Source: JAMXLO01 sp963799415
Lineage (GTDB): Bacteria; Pseudomonadota; Alphaproteobacteria; Acetobacterales; Acetobacteraceae
Assembly (NCBI GenBank): GCA_963799415.1
Contig: CAWCXI010000039.1
Coordinates: forward strand, 1-64,000
Reading direction: 5' to 3'
DNA length: 64,000 bases
This document shows, in pieces, positions 52,380 to 61,489 of this stretch. The position numbers and the translations under genes were made by a program. The notes below the pieces were generated by a model. That model was not told the DNA's origin and did not search any database. It saw only the letters and a program-made list of their open reading frames with translations. Positions within the stretch are counted from its first letter, which is position 1; each line of letters starts with the position of its first letter.

Positions 52380-52394
52380 TCGCCGGAGGCGATC
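52378..52394. terminator. Short hairpin between convergent tadC and tadD
   Basis: GATCGCC-GGA-GGCGATC, a perfect 7-bp stem starting at the tadC stop codon. No T-run, so only a weak candidate for a bidirectional terminator. Confidence 0.35.
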
Positions 52395-52413
52395 GATCTC
52401 GGCGCGGCGCGCG

Positions 52414-53208
52414 TCAGTTCTGCGTGGCCGCCGGCAGGGCTCGGGCAATTGCCGCCACATCGCTGTCGGACACCCGGTCGCCCAGCAATTGTCGCGAGCG
52501 GTCGTGATCGCCGGTGGCAGCGTAGAGAATTCCCAGATTGACCTTCAGCCTTTGCGGCGAGGTGTCCGCATCCTGCATCGGTGCGAGCGTCGCCAGCGCC
52601 ACGCTGGTGCGCCCTTCCAGCATCTGTGACATGGCGAGATCATTCCTGGTCGCCGCGTCGTCGGGCGTGATCGCGAGCACTTGCGTGTAGATCGCTTGCG
52701 CCGCCGTGTGCTGTCCCTGGAGGTCCAGCGCCACCGCCTTGTCGACGAGAGCATTGGTATCAGCGGGGTTGGCCGCCAACACCTGGTCCAGTCCGGCGAT
52801 CGCCTGCTCCGGCCGTCCGCCGATGAGATCGATAAGTGCGAGTGCCCGGGTCAAACCTGGCTGGCCGGGGTTCGAGCGCAGCCGCTCGGTCAGTATCTGA
52901 CGCGCCTGCGAGAGTTTGCCATATCGGGCGAGTGCATCTGCGCAGCGCATCTGCAGTGCTATGTTGCTGGGCTCGCTCGCCGCGGCTTCGACGTACATGG
53001 AGCTGGCGAGCTCGCTGTCGCCGGAGGCATCGGCGGCTTCGGCCACCTGTAGCCGCGCGTCCGTCGTCAATGTGTGCTGCCGCGGAGAAGTGAGGGACGC
53101 GCAGGCCGTTAGAGCGCAGCACGCCACCAGTCCACGGGCCACGGCAAAGAGCACTGCGACCGAGTGATCTCGCCGGCAAAGGCATCTGAAGTGCTGATGC
53201 AGACGCAT
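52414..53208 (-). CDS. tadD: TPR lipoprotein TadD
   Basis: About 264 residues. A basic start, a hydrophobic run and a lipobox LTAC ('LVACCALTACASLTSP') indicate an outer-membrane-directed lipoprotein. It is followed by TPR repeats, for example 'ASSMYVEAAASEPSNIALQM', 'GKLSQARQILTERLRSNPGQ' and 'GQHTAAQAIYTQVLAITPDD'. TadD is the TPR lipoprotein of tad loci and helps secretin assembly or placement. ATG 53208 (MRLHQHFRCL) is preferred over 53301 because the longer frame overlaps the upstream gene's end. Confidence 0.85.
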   Translation of the reverse strand: MRLHQHFRCLCRRDHSVAVLFAVARGLVACCALTACASLTSPRQHTLTTDARLQVAEAADASGDSELASSMYVEAAASEPSNIALQMRCADALARYGKLSQARQILTERLRSNPGQPGLTRALALIDLIGGRPEQAIAGLDQVLAANPADTNALVDKAVALDLQGQHTAAQAIYTQVLAITPDDAATRNDLAMSQMLEGRTSVALATLAPMQDADTSPQRLKVNLGILYAATGDHDRSRQLLGDRVSDSDVAAIARALPAATQN

Positions 53209-53230
53209 GGCCACCAATCCTTTCGCGACG

Positions 53231-53551
53231 CTACTGGCTTGAACCCGGATTGGCCGCCCCCTGCTGTGCCGGTTCGTTGACGATGTTGACCGACGCAGCA
53301 TTCAGATCCGGCAGGGGATAACGCTTGCCGGCGAGCAGTCGCGCGACCGGCGGCGCCGCCACGGCACCGACGCTTGTGCTCTGGCCCGTGCCTTCAACGA
53401 GGTCATGCGGATTGACCACCATGGTTCGCAGGTTCGCGTCGTTGACTCCAGTCGGATTGTAGGTCCCCGGCCGTTTATAGGGGTCGGTCAGGTCATAGGA
53501 TGTACAACCCGAGACAATCAGCGCGCCAATCAGCCAAGCGATGCGGTGCAT
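53231..53551 (-). CDS. Small lipoprotein in the cpaD position
   Basis: 106 residues. A short lipoprotein signal 'MHRIAWLIGALIVSGCTSYD' with lipobox VSGC. The rest is Pro/Asn-rich ('DPYKRPGTYNPTGVNDANLR', 'VVNPHDLVEGTGQSTSVGAV') without a known domain. It lies 7 bp after cpaC and 22 bp before tadD, exactly where cpaD stands in other loci. CpaD is usually about twice this length, so this may be a minimal or unrelated replacement, perhaps acting as a pilotin for the secretin (inference). Confidence 0.7.
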   Translation of the reverse strand: MHRIAWLIGALIVSGCTSYDLTDPYKRPGTYNPTGVNDANLRTMVVNPHDLVEGTGQSTSVGAVAAPPVARLLAGKRYPLPDLNAASVNIVNEPAQQGAANPGSSQ

Positions 53552-53558
53552 GCTTTCC

Positions 53559-55269
53559 TCACTTCAGGATGAAGCCGGCATCAAGCGGCGGTCCCCCGGC
53601 TGGGCCGGGCGCCACCTGACGGCCCCATAGGATCCGATCCAGGTCGGTCGCCGGCCGGAAGCCATCCATCGGTGTCCGCAGTGCGGTCGGGCTGGAGGCA
53701 GGCTGAACCACGTAAGGCGTGACGATGATCACCACTTCGCTCTCACCGCGCTGGAAGTCGTTGGACTTGAACAGCGAACCGATCACCGGCAGCTCGCCGA
53801 TCCAGGGCAGAGCATTCGTCTGGTCGAGGGTCGTCTTCTGGAGTAGCCCCGCAATGGCGAAGCTCTGCCCGCTGCCCAACTCGACCGTCGTCTCTGCGCG
53901 CCGGACGGTCAGCGCAGGGATCGTCAGCGTGCCACCGGCTATGGGGACGCTCACCGCACCGTTGGTGGTGAGTTCGCTGACCTCCGGACGGACCCGCAGG
54001 TTGAGCCGGGTTGCCGACATCACAGTCGGCACGACGGCAAGGCTGATACCGAACGTCTTGAACTCGACGGTGATGCTCGTCGTACCATTGGTGGTACCTG
54101 CCGGCGATCGGGATAGGGAACTCGCCGCCGGCCAGGAAGCTCGCGGTTTCGCCCGAAAGCGCCGTGAGGTTCGGCTCCGCCAGGATGGTGATGAGCTGAT
54201 CGCCGGCCAACGCATCAATGATGTTGTTGACGTCCCACAGCTTGTTCCCTGAGGTAAATCCTGCGCCGAGCTGATTGACTGTGGCGGTGGCGCCGGCCAG
54301 CGGTGCGAGGCCAAGCGGCAACAGCGGCGTGATCGTGCTGGTGGCGGCGGCGCCGGTCCGCAATCCGAAGCGCCAGCCCGGACCGCTGCCGAGCGCCTGC
54401 CAATTGAACCCGAGTTGGCGCGTGACCGAGCGGCTGATCTCCGCGATGCGGACGCGCACGTTGACCTGGATGGCGCCGAGTACGGTGAGGTTGTCAACCA
54501 CGCCGCCCTTGTCGCCAACGTAGCCACGCGCGATTGCCTCTGCCTGCTGCGCCGCGGCAGCATTCGGCACGGTGCCGGTGAGGATCGCGTCGGTTCCCAC
54601 GCCCTGGACGCGCACGGCCGATGCACCTTGCACGGTGCGCGCCACCGCCGCCTGGATGGCGAGCGCCATTGCGGGACTTATGGTGCCTGGTGCGGCGGCG
54701 GCGGGAGGAGCGCCGCCGGAACCAGATGCAACGGTGACGTCGTATTGAATGATGGCCTGGCCAGCGTCGGTCGTCGCAATCACTGTGGTGCGTCCGGGCG
54801 CGACCCCCATCAGGAACAGGCTGGTCGGCGAGGCGGGCTGAACACGTGCGACACCGGGCTCCGCCGACATCACGGTGGCCGCCGGCTGCGGCAGGCGCAG
54901 CAGCACGCCGGTGCCAGCCTGCACGGTGATCGGCTGGCTGATCGTGGCCACAGGAGACGTGGCGGCCGGCGCGGGCGTGCCGGATGCGGCCGGCGGAGGA
55001 GTAAGCCTCGTTGGCGCGGGCTGCGCCGCTTGCGCCACGACCCCGGATAGATTCATCGATGCGGCGCGCGGATCAGCATGAGCGATGCCTGGTCCGCACA
55101 GCGGAAGCGCGAACAGCAGGCTTACGAGACATCTGATAGGCCATCCGCTGAGCCGTGACCCGGAGGGAAGTGGCGCCTGCCGAAGCCATGGCGACACGCT
55201 TTGCCTCTGACGTTTCTTGACGCGACCGATTCGCGCCCGATGACTGTCAGTCACTCGAGAGCCGCGCAA
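53559..55269 (-). CDS. cpaC: Tad secretin CpaC/RcpA (one frameshift)
   Basis: Outer-membrane secretin through which the Flp pilus passes. It has a signal peptide ('RCLVSLLFALPLCGPGIAHA'), the pilus N-domain 'PITVQAGTGVLLRLPQPAAT' and 'PTSLFLMGVAPGRTTVIATT', a BON-like part, and the secretin core 'LGAIQVNVRVRIAEISRSVT', 'NNIIDALAGDQLITILAEPN' and 'LTALSGETASFLAGGEFPIP'. A single extra base near 54099 shifts the frame; in the correct frame 'TSITVEFKTFGISLAVVPTV', 'SFAIAGLLQKTTLDQTNALP' and 'ESEVVIIVTPYVVQP' complete the protein, ending at 53559. The start is not certain; an internal GTG is possible. Confidence 0.92.
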
Positions 55270-55614
55270 TTATTTGATGCTCCTTGTTTGCCCCGGCTAT
55301 GACTGCCTTATCGCGGCAGACTACCAATTGGCTCCATTCGAAACAGAACGCCTGATGCAATCATAGCGATTCGCGCCGACGCAAGCGCTTTCTGTCGCGA
55401 GCGTCACAATTGTCACTACACTTTCTCAAAACGAATACGAAACATTACAAATATGCTTCAAATGGATTGTCCCGACGGCTGCGACAGACTGTCTAAATTG
55501 GCATCAAGAAACGAAAAATCTGGCGTTTCCTTATTCATTGCGATATACATACGTTATGAAACTCATCGGAAAGTTCCCGTCTGCTAGTGGAGCAGGCGTG
55601 AGTATAGGATCGCC
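55270..55614. promoter_or_regulatory. AT-rich divergent promoter region (cpaC / tadE)
   Basis: 345 bp with markedly lower GC than the window, between the cpaC and tadE starts, and no gene on either strand. A and T runs (about 55425-55600) suggest strong or xenogeneic-silencer-sensitive promoters in both directions. No exact CtrA site was found by eye. Confidence 0.5.
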
Positions 55615-56079
55615 ATGATGACTGCCGGCGGCCGTCAGCAAGTCTTTGCGTTATTCCATCGTGATCGTCGCGGTACTGCGGCGGTGGAATTCGCTCTAGT
55701 TGCGCCGGTGTTGTTTCTCTTGATCTTAGGCATCACCCAGTTCGGGGTAACACTGAACAATTACGAGATGCTGACGGGCGCCACCGAGGCAGCGGCACGG
55801 CAATTTTCAATGAGCCGAGGCACCGCGACGCCATCCAGCAGTACCACAACTACTTTGAATAACGCGGCATCGAACCTTACGCCAGCAAGCATCACCGTCA
55901 CAATGAAGGTGAATGGGGCCGCGTGCTCGGGCGACAGTGCATGCCAGACCGCGCTGACCAATGGGCAAGGACAGCCCGCCACGGTAACGACGTCATATCC
56001 ATGCAACCTGACGGTCTATGGTTACAACTTCGCACCGGGTTGCACCCTGACCGCGCAATCGACGGAGAGTGTCGAATGA
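55615..56079 (+). CDS. tadE: TadE-like pseudopilin
   Basis: 154 residues with the TadE motif 'FHRDRRGTAAVEFALVAPVL' followed by 'FLLILGITQFGVTLNNYEML'. The prepilin-like cut lies after Gly with Glu at +5, so it is processed like Flp. The C-terminal half is Ser/Thr-rich and carries four cysteines (AACSGDSAC, YPCNL, APGCTL) that may form two disulfides outside the cell. Start at 55615 or 55618. It overlaps tadG by ATGA. Confidence 0.88.
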   Translation: MMTAGGRQQVFALFHRDRRGTAAVEFALVAPVLFLLILGITQFGVTLNNYEMLTGATEAAARQFSMSRGTATPSSSTTTTLNNAASNLTPASITVTMKVNGAACSGDSACQTALTNGQGQPATVTTSYPCNLTVYGYNFAPGCTLTAQSTESVE

Positions 56080-57392
56080 GACAGCCAGTATTTCCATTCT
56101 TCTCGCGACTGCAACGGGATCGGCGTGGCGCCGTAGCCATGCTGACCGCAGCCGTCATCGTCGCCCTCGCTGGAGTGGGCGCCGTCGCCGTTGACGTCGG
56201 CTATGCCGTCAACGCGCAACGGCAACTTCAGGCTTCGGCCGACGCGGCAGCTCTCGCGGGTGCGCGGGACATCGGGTCCACCACCAACGACCCGGTCGCC
56301 ACAGCCACAGGCTACAGCGCGGTTTCGGGGAACAAGAACGCCGCCACCAATCTTACCGCCACCATGGCGAGCGGCTATCCCGCGTTGAAGTGCTTCACCA
56401 GCATTGGCGTGACATGCGTATCCGGAAAATCCGGGGTACCGTCCGCCAACGGCATCCAGGTGAAGCAGCAGGCGACCGTGCCGACATTCTTCGGCAACGT
56501 GATCGGCGTCAGTTCGCTGAGCATCTCGGCGATTGCCACCGCCGGTGCCAAAGGCGGCAAGGCGACCCCGATGGACGTCATGATCATTGTGGATACCACG
56601 GCGTCGATGAACAGCGCTGATTCGAGCTGCAGTGGCGCCACAAGAATCGCCTGCGCTTTGGGAGGTGTCCAGGCCATGTTGAGCGGGTTCTGGCCGTCGC
56701 AGGACCAGGTCGGCCTGCTGGCGTTTCCGGGCATGACGAGTGCGACGGTCTCGAAGGACTACACCTGCCCGACCAGCAATCCTACCATCGTGTCATATGG
56801 CAACCTAACGCCAGCACCAGTGTACCAGATCGTCGGGCTGTCAACCGATTACAAAACCTCCGACGCGACGACCAGCCTGAATCCAACCTCCAATGTCGTG
56901 AAAGCGGTTGGTGGCGCCTCCGGTTGCTCGGGGATCAAGGCTCCCGGCGGTGAGGGGACCTTCTACGCCGATGCCATCACGGCGGCGCAGCTCACTCTCA
57001 CGACCACCGGTCGGGTAGGCGTGCAGAAGGCGATCATTATGGTCACCGACGGTGATGCCAGCGCGAGCGCACCCAGCCAGATAACAACCGCCCTGGGCAC
57101 CAACGAGTGCCACGAGGCCATTACCGCTGCTCAGGCTGCGAAAACCGCGGGAACCTGGATCTACACGGTCTCCTATGGTTCGCCGTCGTCAGGCTGCAGC
57201 ACCGACAAATCGCCCACCATCACCCCATGCGCGGCGTTGCTGGCGATCGCATCCGACCCGACGAAGTTCTATGCCGATACCACCGCCGCCTGCCCCGCCG
57301 GAGCAAACGCGACATCGGGGCTGAACAACCTGTTCAAGAACATTGGGACCAGCCTGACTTCCGCGCGCATGCTGCCCGACAACACCAACTGA
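56076..57392 (+). CDS. tadG: TadG-like protein with von Willebrand A domain
   Basis: 438 residues. N-terminal TadG region 'SRLQRDRRGAVAMLTAAVIV' and 'VDVGYAVNAQRQLQASADAA', followed by 'ALAGARDI', then a VWA domain whose metal site reads D-T-T-A-S ('VMIIVDTTASMNSADSSC') where canonical MIDAS is DxSxS. Eight or more cysteines in the extracellular part suggest disulfides. TadG is thought to help anchor or mature the pilus. It starts at ATG 56076 in the tadE stop and is followed by a good terminator. Confidence 0.9.
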   Translation: MRQPVFPFFSRLQRDRRGAVAMLTAAVIVALAGVGAVAVDVGYAVNAQRQLQASADAAALAGARDIGSTTNDPVATATGYSAVSGNKNAATNLTATMASGYPALKCFTSIGVTCVSGKSGVPSANGIQVKQQATVPTFFGNVIGVSSLSISAIATAGAKGGKATPMDVMIIVDTTASMNSADSSCSGATRIACALGGVQAMLSGFWPSQDQVGLLAFPGMTSATVSKDYTCPTSNPTIVSYGNLTPAPVYQIVGLSTDYKTSDATTSLNPTSNVVKAVGGASGCSGIKAPGGEGTFYADAITAAQLTLTTTGRVGVQKAIIMVTDGDASASAPSQITTALGTNECHEAITAAQAAKTAGTWIYTVSYGSPSSGCSTDKSPTITPCAALLAIASDPTKFYADTTAACPAGANATSGLNNLFKNIGTSLTSARMLPDNTN

Positions 57393-57444
57393 AACTGAAG
57401 AAGGCGGGATCAGAACAACTCGTCTGGTCCAGATGATTTCGCCG

Positions 57445-57476
57445 GGACAGCACAGTCAAGCGAGGCTGTGCTGTCC
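57445..57476 (+). terminator. Rho-independent-type terminator after tadEG
   Basis: GGACAGCACAG and CTGTGCTGTCC, perfect 11-bp arms around a 10-base loop, followed by GCTTTTC. It lies 53 bp after the tadG stop and 45 bp from the convergent transglycosylase stop, so it may serve both. Confidence 0.8.
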
Positions 57477-57520
57477 GCTTTTCGGGCCTGCCTGTTGCGC
57501 GGCACAGATTCTGATCTTGT

Positions 57521-58307
57521 CTAATTAGAGCTGTACGGCGTCACCACACGCGGCAGGTCAGCCACAGGCTGACCCAGCCACTGCACGGTGGGGACCATCC
57601 GATCAGGCTGTCTATTGCCGTTGGCTGACGAACTTGCGACAGGACCGAACGGCGTCACCACCCGCACGAGGCGCGCCTGCGGTGAGAGCAGCACCGCGTA
57701 TTCGCTGACGTCCGGCTGAGCCCAGGGCGAATGCGTTTTGATCCATGGCCAGACGGCACGAACCTTCTGTAGATAAACCGCGCCGAGCAATGGTATCGCC
57801 GAATGGTAAGCGGCGATCGCACCGTCCCACCCGGTGTTGCCCAGCCGGCCGAGGCTCAGGATGCGCGCGGCGACACGCGCGTTGGCATCGGGGTCGAATG
57901 CCTCTTCCAGGTTCGCGAACGCGTACGGGTGATAATACAGATCAACCTGAAAGCAGCCCACGTCGATCACACGCACACCGCGTAGCTGCAGCGAGCGGAC
58001 CATGCCGACGGCTGCCGTCTTGCTCGGCTGGTAGTATCCCTGCCCCTCGGCGTTGAGAAGTCCACGGCCAGATGATCGGGGACATCCCGGCGGGAGCCCG
58101 ACGGCCACTTTCGACGACGCCGATTGCCGCAAGCAGACCCTGGGGCAGCCGCCACTCGCGTTCCGCCTGGCCGGCTGCCCTTTCGCATACCGAAGAGGGC
58201 TCGTCGTACGGTTGCTGCCCGGCCGCCTTGCCAAGGGTCAGCAACGCGACCGTGCCAACCGCGATGACGCTGCCGCAGGCTCTCAGGTATCGACGTGGGG
58301 AACGCAA
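57521..58307 (-). CDS. Lytic transglycosylase-like protein, SLT fold (one frameshift)
   Basis: Cleaves peptidoglycan between MurNAc and GlcNAc. A signal peptide-like start 'GSVIAVGTVALLTLGKAAGQ' precedes 'CERAAGQAEREWRLPQGLLA' and 'AIGVVESGRRAP' with the catalytic Glu in VVESGR. After 'IIWPWT' an extra base near 58058 breaks the frame; the correct text continues 'LNAEGQGYYQPSKTAAVGMV' and 'VIDVGCFQVDLYYHPYAFAN', then 'EEAFDPDANARVAARILSLG'. This N-A-E-G-x-G-Y-Y/G-C-F-Q subfamily is common in Acetobacteraceae. The start is uncertain (TTG 58307 is the best place). It is adjacent to the tad locus and downstream of the SPOR protein, so it may open the wall for the pilus. Confidence 0.8.
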
Positions 58308-58326
58308 GCCAGGGCCAGCGAGGTCG

Positions 58327-59655
58327 TCAGGACGCTGCGCGGGCCCAGCAGCGCAGACTGGATGCACCACGCGCCTCCGAGCACATCGCTGTCGCGGCGG
58401 ACAGATCGACAAATCCGAAAGTGCGCAGGCACCAATATGTTCCGCCAAGCGCATCCGCCTGCACGATCACGGGCGTATGTCCGCCGAGCAGTTCGGGCAA
58501 GCGCCTGACGAGGCGCCGCCACTCGAACCACGCGGCCTTGAAAGAGCGCAGCGACGCGAGCTGGACATAGACACCCATGTCCGGTGTTGCACCCGCGAGT
58601 TCGGGCTTCGCGAGCGAGGCGTCCTCTGCGGGGTCGGCGACGGACGTGAGCGCCGGAATTGACAACGCGCCGACCAAGGACTCGGGAACCGCATCAGATG
58701 TTGGAACCAGGTTGGCGCGGGCAACGGCGACCGGCGCGAGGGCGACAGAGGAGGCAACCGACGACGGCACACCCCGCGGCGGCGGTGCAGCTGGGCGAGA
58801 GGCGACAGACAAAATGCCTGGGGGGCGTTCTTGCCTTGGCGTGACCGTCGCCAGCGCCTCGCGGTTCACCGAGAGCGGTGGCAGCGCGATCTCGGCTGAG
58901 GCGACGTTGCCCGCCACCGGACGCACGGACCCGGTGCTCAGGATCCGATCCGCATCAGTCTGGTCTCCCGCCAGCGCCAGGGCGGCGGCCAGCTCCTTCG
59001 ACCGATCCCGCACCGAGGCCGGCACTGCCGCGGCCTCGCGCAGAACGCCGACCGCTGCATCCTTGTCGCCGGTGAGTGCCAGAGAGAGACCGAGGTTCAT
59101 TTTCACATCGGTGGCTTCCGGGGTAATCGCGAGCGCCTGTCGATAGGCGTCCTGCGCCTGGGCATGGTGACCCAGCAGATCCCTGGCAATCCCGAGATCG
59201 TTGAGGGCGGCACTGTCGTCGGGCAGTGCCGCCAGGGCCGCCAGGAAGGCTGTTTCGGCGGCAGCAGGGTCGGTTTGGACCAGCGTCCGCCCAAGGCCCA
59301 ACTGCGCCGAGGCAAGTTTCGGCTCGGTGGCGACTGCGAGCCGGTATGCGGCGCGTGCCTCCTCTCGCTGGCCCAGCGCGTAGAGCGCATCGCCTTTGGT
59401 AACCAGCGCCCGCGTGTTGCGCGGGTCGCGCTGGAGCGTCAGGTCCGCGACGCGCACGGCGACCTCAGGCGCGCCTGCCGCGAGGGCAGCGTCAGCCACC
59501 CGCAACGACGGCTGACGGGAGAGGCTTGCCTGCTGCGCGCCGGTGCAGCCTGCGAGGGCGAGCGCCAGGACAGTTGCGGTTGGCAGAAGGCCGAGCCGTT
59601 TCAGGCGCCTGGGCAGCCGCCATGTCCGCGGATCCGCTCGCGTGGTCAGCTTCAT
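58327..59655 (-). CDS. TPR-SPOR lipoprotein (TadD-like N terminus)
   Basis: 442 residues. Lipoprotein signal 'LGLLPTATVLALALAGC' with lipobox LAGC; TPR repeats at about 55-195 ('GQREEARAAYRLAVATEPKL', 'GHHAQAQDAYRQALAITPEA') similar to TadD; a low-complexity Ala/Pro linker; and a C-terminal SPOR-like domain at about 360-440 ('DMGVYVQLASLRSFKAAWFE', 'GGTYWCLRTFGFVDLSAATA') that binds denuded peptidoglycan. ATG 59655 (MKLTTRADP) is preferred over 59697. It is upstream of the lytic transglycosylase in the same direction (about 20 bp), which suggests a joint wall-remodelling job near the pilus. Confidence 0.85.
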   Translation of the reverse strand: MKLTTRADPRTWRLPRRLKRLGLLPTATVLALALAGCTGAQQASLSRQPSLRVADAALAAGAPEVAVRVADLTLQRDPRNTRALVTKGDALYALGQREEARAAYRLAVATEPKLASAQLGLGRTLVQTDPAAAETAFLAALAALPDDSAALNDLGIARDLLGHHAQAQDAYRQALAITPEATDVKMNLGLSLALTGDKDAAVGVLREAAAVPASVRDRSKELAAALALAGDQTDADRILSTGSVRPVAGNVASAEIALPPLSVNREALATVTPRQERPPGILSVASRPAAPPPRGVPSSVASSVALAPVAVARANLVPTSDAVPESLVGALSIPALTSVADPAEDASLAKPELAGATPDMGVYVQLASLRSFKAAWFEWRRLVRRLPELLGGHTPVIVQADALGGTYWCLRTFGFVDLSAATAMCSEARGASSLRCWARAAS

Positions 59656-59793
59656 TTCCCACTCCTTGCCAAGCCGGTGGCCAGCCAAGCCGGACAATCA
59701 TCGGTATAATTGCGATTCGCAACCGGAAATTTTGTTGCGTATACGGCTCAAAACGCTCATTCTCCTTGGTTGAGCAGGCGAGACGGCGGCGTG

Positions 59794-60462
59794 ATGAGGT
59801 GGCAGTTTGGCGATACGACCTACCGATTGAACGAGCGCTCACGTCGTCGCAAACGCGCGTCCCGGCTGGTGATCGCCCTCCTTGCCTTGACGATAGCGGA
59901 ACGGGCACAGGCGGAGACCTTTGAATTCGAAGGTCCGTATGCGGTGCGGGTGCTTCACCAGGGTTCCGAAATCGAGATAAGCGGGACCTTCTCCTGGGCA
60001 CTGCCGCAACAGGTGGGTGTAGCACTGGCTGAGGCGCCGCAGGCGCGCCTCGTGCGGCTCGACAGCCCGGGTGGCCATATCAAGGCGGCCCTCGAGGTAG
60101 CCGACATGATCCATGCCCGCAATCTCGATACCTACGTTGGGCGAATGTGTGCTTCAGCGTGCACCATCGCCTTCCTCGCTGGCCATCAACGGTTCGCCAC
60201 CGAGACCGCGCGGCTTGGCTTCCACCAGGCGCATGGGCCGGGGTTAACGCCCGCCGACAGCAATATGCTGCTTCGGCTGGCATACCAGAACTATTCGCTC
60301 CCACCTGCCTTCGTTGCGCATGTGCTGCGTACGCCACCACAGGATTTGTGGGTTCCAGACCTCGCCGAACTCCGCCGCGCAGGCATCGTGACCGATGTCG
60401 CACCAACCGGAGCGATCGCGGCGTCAGTGGTCTCCGGGCCGACGGGCGCGCACGGCAACTGA
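59794..60462 (+). CDS. ClpP-like periplasmic protease family protein (COG3904 type)
   Basis: 222 residues with a basic start and a hydrophobic signal region ('RLVIALLALTIAERAQAETF'), then a ClpP/crotonase-like fold: 'ARLVRLDSPGGHIKAALEVA' supplies the oxyanion G-G, and the nucleophile Ser is in 'GRMCASACTIAFLAGHQRFA', followed by 'ARLGFHQAHGPGL' with the His. The catalytic Ser and His are thus visible. The two Cys flanking the Ser may form a disulfide. Function is unknown; location periplasmic. ATG 59794 (MRWQFGDTTYR) is preferred over 59710. It is divergent from the TPR-SPOR gene. Confidence 0.8.
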   Translation: MRWQFGDTTYRLNERSRRRKRASRLVIALLALTIAERAQAETFEFEGPYAVRVLHQGSEIEISGTFSWALPQQVGVALAEAPQARLVRLDSPGGHIKAALEVADMIHARNLDTYVGRMCASACTIAFLAGHQRFATETARLGFHQAHGPGLTPADSNMLLRLAYQNYSLPPAFVAHVLRTPPQDLWVPDLAELRRAGIVTDVAPTGAIAASVVSGPTGAHGN

Positions 60463-60603
60463 GTCGGGCTGCGGATCGGCCGCCGGACCTCGGTCCCATG
60501 GGTGATCGCCACTTAGGGCGGGGCATCGGCCATTCGGACTAGGCGATGCGTCCGCCATCCTCTGCCGTGTGGCCGAATTGTTAATTACGTAAAGGAAGTT
60601 GTA

Positions 60604-61392
60604 ATGCTTTGCCAACCAACGGAGTTGGCGGCAATGATGATTTTGCGGGTCGGCGAAACCCACCCTCTTGTGCCGGGAAGTTTCGAGGAAACCATGCGGA
60701 CCCATGGCATCCGCAGTGAGTGCGTTGCCACCGGGCGCGAGGCGCTGGAGTTCCTCCGCCTCTACGACTACGACCTCGTGCTGATGGATTTGCGACTGTC
60801 CGATGGCCAGGCGCATCAGGTTGTGCGCGCGATGCGCGCCGCCTTGCACAAGGTACCCGTCCTGGTCGTGTCGGACGCTGCGGCGCCGCTAGAGGCCAAG
60901 GTGAAGGTGCTTGACCAGGGCGCGGACGATTTCCTGGCGACGCCGTGCGACATCCGGGAGCTGATGGCTCGCATCCGCGCGGTCGTGCGGCGCAGCCAGG
61001 GCCACACCAAGTCGGCTCTGACGCTCGGGCCGGTCGAGTTGTGGCTCGATCGACGCGAAGTCCTGGTGCACGGCACGTCGCTGCACCTGTCGCGGCGGGA
61101 ATATGCCATCCTCGAGCTGCTGTTTCTCAGGCAGGGCACCGTCCTGAACAAGGACGCGTTCCTCAACCATCTCTACTGCGGCGGTGATGAGCCGGAGATG
61201 AAGACGATCGACGTCATCATCTGCCGTCTGCGCAAGAAGCTGGCCGTGGCGGGCGTGCCGAAGCTGATCGATACGGTATGGGGTTGCGGCTATATCCTCC
61301 GTGATCCGTCGCCGGTTGAGGCTGTCGGGAATGACCAGCCGCGCGCCGCACAAGCGTGGCCGGACCGCGTGCGGGCGACGGTGGCTGCCTGA
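60604..61392 (+). CDS. CtrA-like response regulator with degenerate receiver
   Basis: 262 residues. The C-terminal OmpR/CtrA DNA-binding domain is near-consensus: 'LHLSRREYAILELLFLRQGT', 'NKDAFLNHLYCGGDEPEMKT' and 'IDVIICRLRKKLAVAGVPKL', with 'WGCGYILRD'. The receiver keeps the phospho-Asp ('YDLVLMDLRLSDGQAHQ') but lacks the acidic pair near the N terminus (ILRVGETHPL in place of ILLVEDD) and the conserved Lys (DFLATPCDIRELM has T where K-P is expected). So it may act without phosphorylation. AAAGGAAG precedes ATG 60604 by about 6 bp; 60634 or 60637 are alternatives. It is a paralogue, not the main CtrA, given these changes. It sits beside the tad locus, whose genes are CtrA targets in other species. 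Confidence 0.88.
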   Translation: MLCQPTELAAMMILRVGETHPLVPGSFEETMRTHGIRSECVATGREALEFLRLYDYDLVLMDLRLSDGQAHQVVRAMRAALHKVPVLVVSDAAAPLEAKVKVLDQGADDFLATPCDIRELMARIRAVVRRSQGHTKSALTLGPVELWLDRREVLVHGTSLHLSRREYAILELLFLRQGTVLNKDAFLNHLYCGGDEPEMKTIDVIICRLRKKLAVAGVPKLIDTVWGCGYILRDPSPVEAVGNDQPRAAQAWPDRVRATVAA

Positions 61393-61489
61393 GGACAGCG
61401 CAACCTCGCGCCACTGACCCCTGTAACCCCCGGGGCTTGAGCCTCCGGCGCTGTCTGGACAACTATGCTGCCTCACGTGAGGGAGTGCC

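Noticed and set aside
61394..61455. GACAGCGC and GCGCTGTC inverted 8-mers after the CtrA-like gene
   Set aside because: A 46-base loop and no T-run make a terminator unlikely; probably chance in GC-rich DNA.
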